Shown: positions 34,004 through 34,235 of the stretch, piece after piece
Layout: every line of letters starts with the position of its first letter
How positions within the stretch are numbered: position 1 is the stretch's first letter
DNA from: Burkholderiales bacterium
Lineage (GTDB): Bacteria; Pseudomonadota; Gammaproteobacteria; Burkholderiales; Burkholderiaceae_C
Assembly (NCBI GenBank): GCA_028868875.1
Contig: JAGWTS010000012.1
Location: 1 to 34,235, forward strand
Direction: 5' to 3'
DNA length: 34,235 nt
Program-made: the position numbers and the translations under genes
The notes under the pieces: generated by a model
The model's input: the letters and a program-made list of their open reading frames with translations, nothing else
Told to the model about the DNA's origin: nothing
The model's database searches: none

Positions 34004-34078
34004 GTGAAAGCCACGCTGGTTATCCGTTTGAAGGACGTGACACCGGAAGGCGACATGGAGCTGCGCACGGCCGCTTAG
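34004..34078 (+). pseudogene. Short toxin-gene-like stub (DUF6516-like N-terminus)
   Basis: From GTG 34004: VKATLVIRLKDVTPEGDMELRTAA then TAG. The first 18 residues resemble my recollection of the start of DUF6516-type toxin proteins (pattern KAxLxIRxKxxxPDG), which normally continue to about 100 residues. Here the frame stops after 24. It could be a deletion stub of a toxin-antitoxin locus, or chance similarity. Confidence 0.3.
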
Positions 34079-34138
34079 CGCGCCTGGGAGCGGCGTCGCG
34101 CCAGCGCGGACAAGCGGGCGGATCAACGGCCGCGCGGA

Positions 34139-34235
34139 TCAAGCCACCAGCGACTCCAGGAACCCGGTGTCGACATGGGCTTCGACGAGGTCGGCCAGGC
34201 GCTCGAAGCGGGCGTCCAGGCTCGCCACCTCGGCG
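34139..34235 (-). CDS. C-terminal end of a gene running off the window
   Basis: The last 31 codons read AEVASLDARFERLADLVEAHVDTGFLESLVA then TGA, with normal composition. Most of the gene lies beyond the window. The LADLVEAHVDTGFLESL pattern is reminiscent of the tail of cobyric acid synthase (CobQ) proteins, but 31 residues are too few to name it. No feature is seen in the 60 nt between it and the toxin-like stub. Confidence 0.5.
   Translation of the reverse strand, partial: AEVASLDARFERLADLVEAHVDTGFLESLVA

Noticed and set aside
33860-34126. 88-residue minus-strand ORF in the imuA upstream gap
   Set aside because: Starts inside no promoter context, overlaps the LexA box, mixed composition, no recognisable family.
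1-34235. tRNA, rRNA or riboswitch
   Set aside because: No cloverleaf, rRNA segment or known riboswitch consensus was recognised; intergenic gaps are nearly all under 300 nt.

Overview
The window is GC-rich (roughly 70% by eye), densely packed bacterial chromosome. The gene set and codon habits point to Burkholderiales in the Betaproteobacteria, perhaps a Rubrivivax/Leptothrix/Roseateles-like genus. Pointers are the MocR-type regulator, the imuA-imuB pair and the acyl-CoA carboxylase, ligase and CoA-transferase genes. No rRNA, tRNA, CRISPR array, phage or intact insertion sequence was seen. The genus is inference; no 16S or marker gene is present.

Layout. (1) 137-6721: a MocR/GntR aminotransferase-like regulator on +, converging on a minus-strand run: MFS exporter with a C-terminal monooxygenase-like domain, gamma-glutamyltransferase-like enzyme, EamA-type transporter and an SDR with a non-canonical active site. 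(2) 6834-10706: a tightly overlapping minus-strand operon tatD > hypoxanthine-DNA glycosylase > spermidine-synthase-like protein > GspE/PilB-type ATPase, each junction sharing a 4-base start/stop. (3) 10811-15525: a + strand operon of a membrane-anchored HtrA-like protease, MoxR AAA+ ATPase, DUF58 protein and BatA-like VWA protein, followed by a MarC family membrane protein. (4) 15598-18032: a perfect 13-bp hairpin, an MBL-fold hydrolase (-), a periplasmic cyclohexadienyl-dehydratase (PheC)-like protein (+) and a DUF1697 protein (-).

(5) 18159-26838: acyl-CoA metabolism on +. It holds a class III CoA-transferase-like protein, an AMP-forming acyl-CoA ligase, a single-chain biotin carboxylase/BCCP/carboxyltransferase (LCC type), an AT-rich island with a palindrome, the N-terminal stub of a DppB-like permease, an HSL-family esterase and a TetR regulator. 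Inferred logic: the ligase makes an acyl-CoA, the carboxylase carboxylates it, the esterase and CoA-transferase feed or drain the pool, and TetR controls at least the esterase.

(6) 26883-30707: a 1193-residue hybrid sensor kinase followed 6 nt later by an orphan Phd/YefM antitoxin gene. (7) 30744-33869 on minus: the SOS mutagenesis pair imuA-imuB behind a consensus-type LexA box, then a YjbR/MmcQ protein and a small membrane protein; dnaE2 is not where it usually sits. (8) 33870-34235: mostly non-coding, with a short toxin-gene-like stub and the C-terminus of a gene running off the end.

I do not see a clearly new defence or mobile system. The best leads are the overlapping repair/GspE operon, the protease-led MoxR operon, the LexA box placed almost on the imuA start codon, two convergent gene pairs that share CTAG stop palindromes, and several gene stubs (permease, antitoxin, toxin-like) marking past deletions. 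All functional calls rest on reading the translations; no database search was run.
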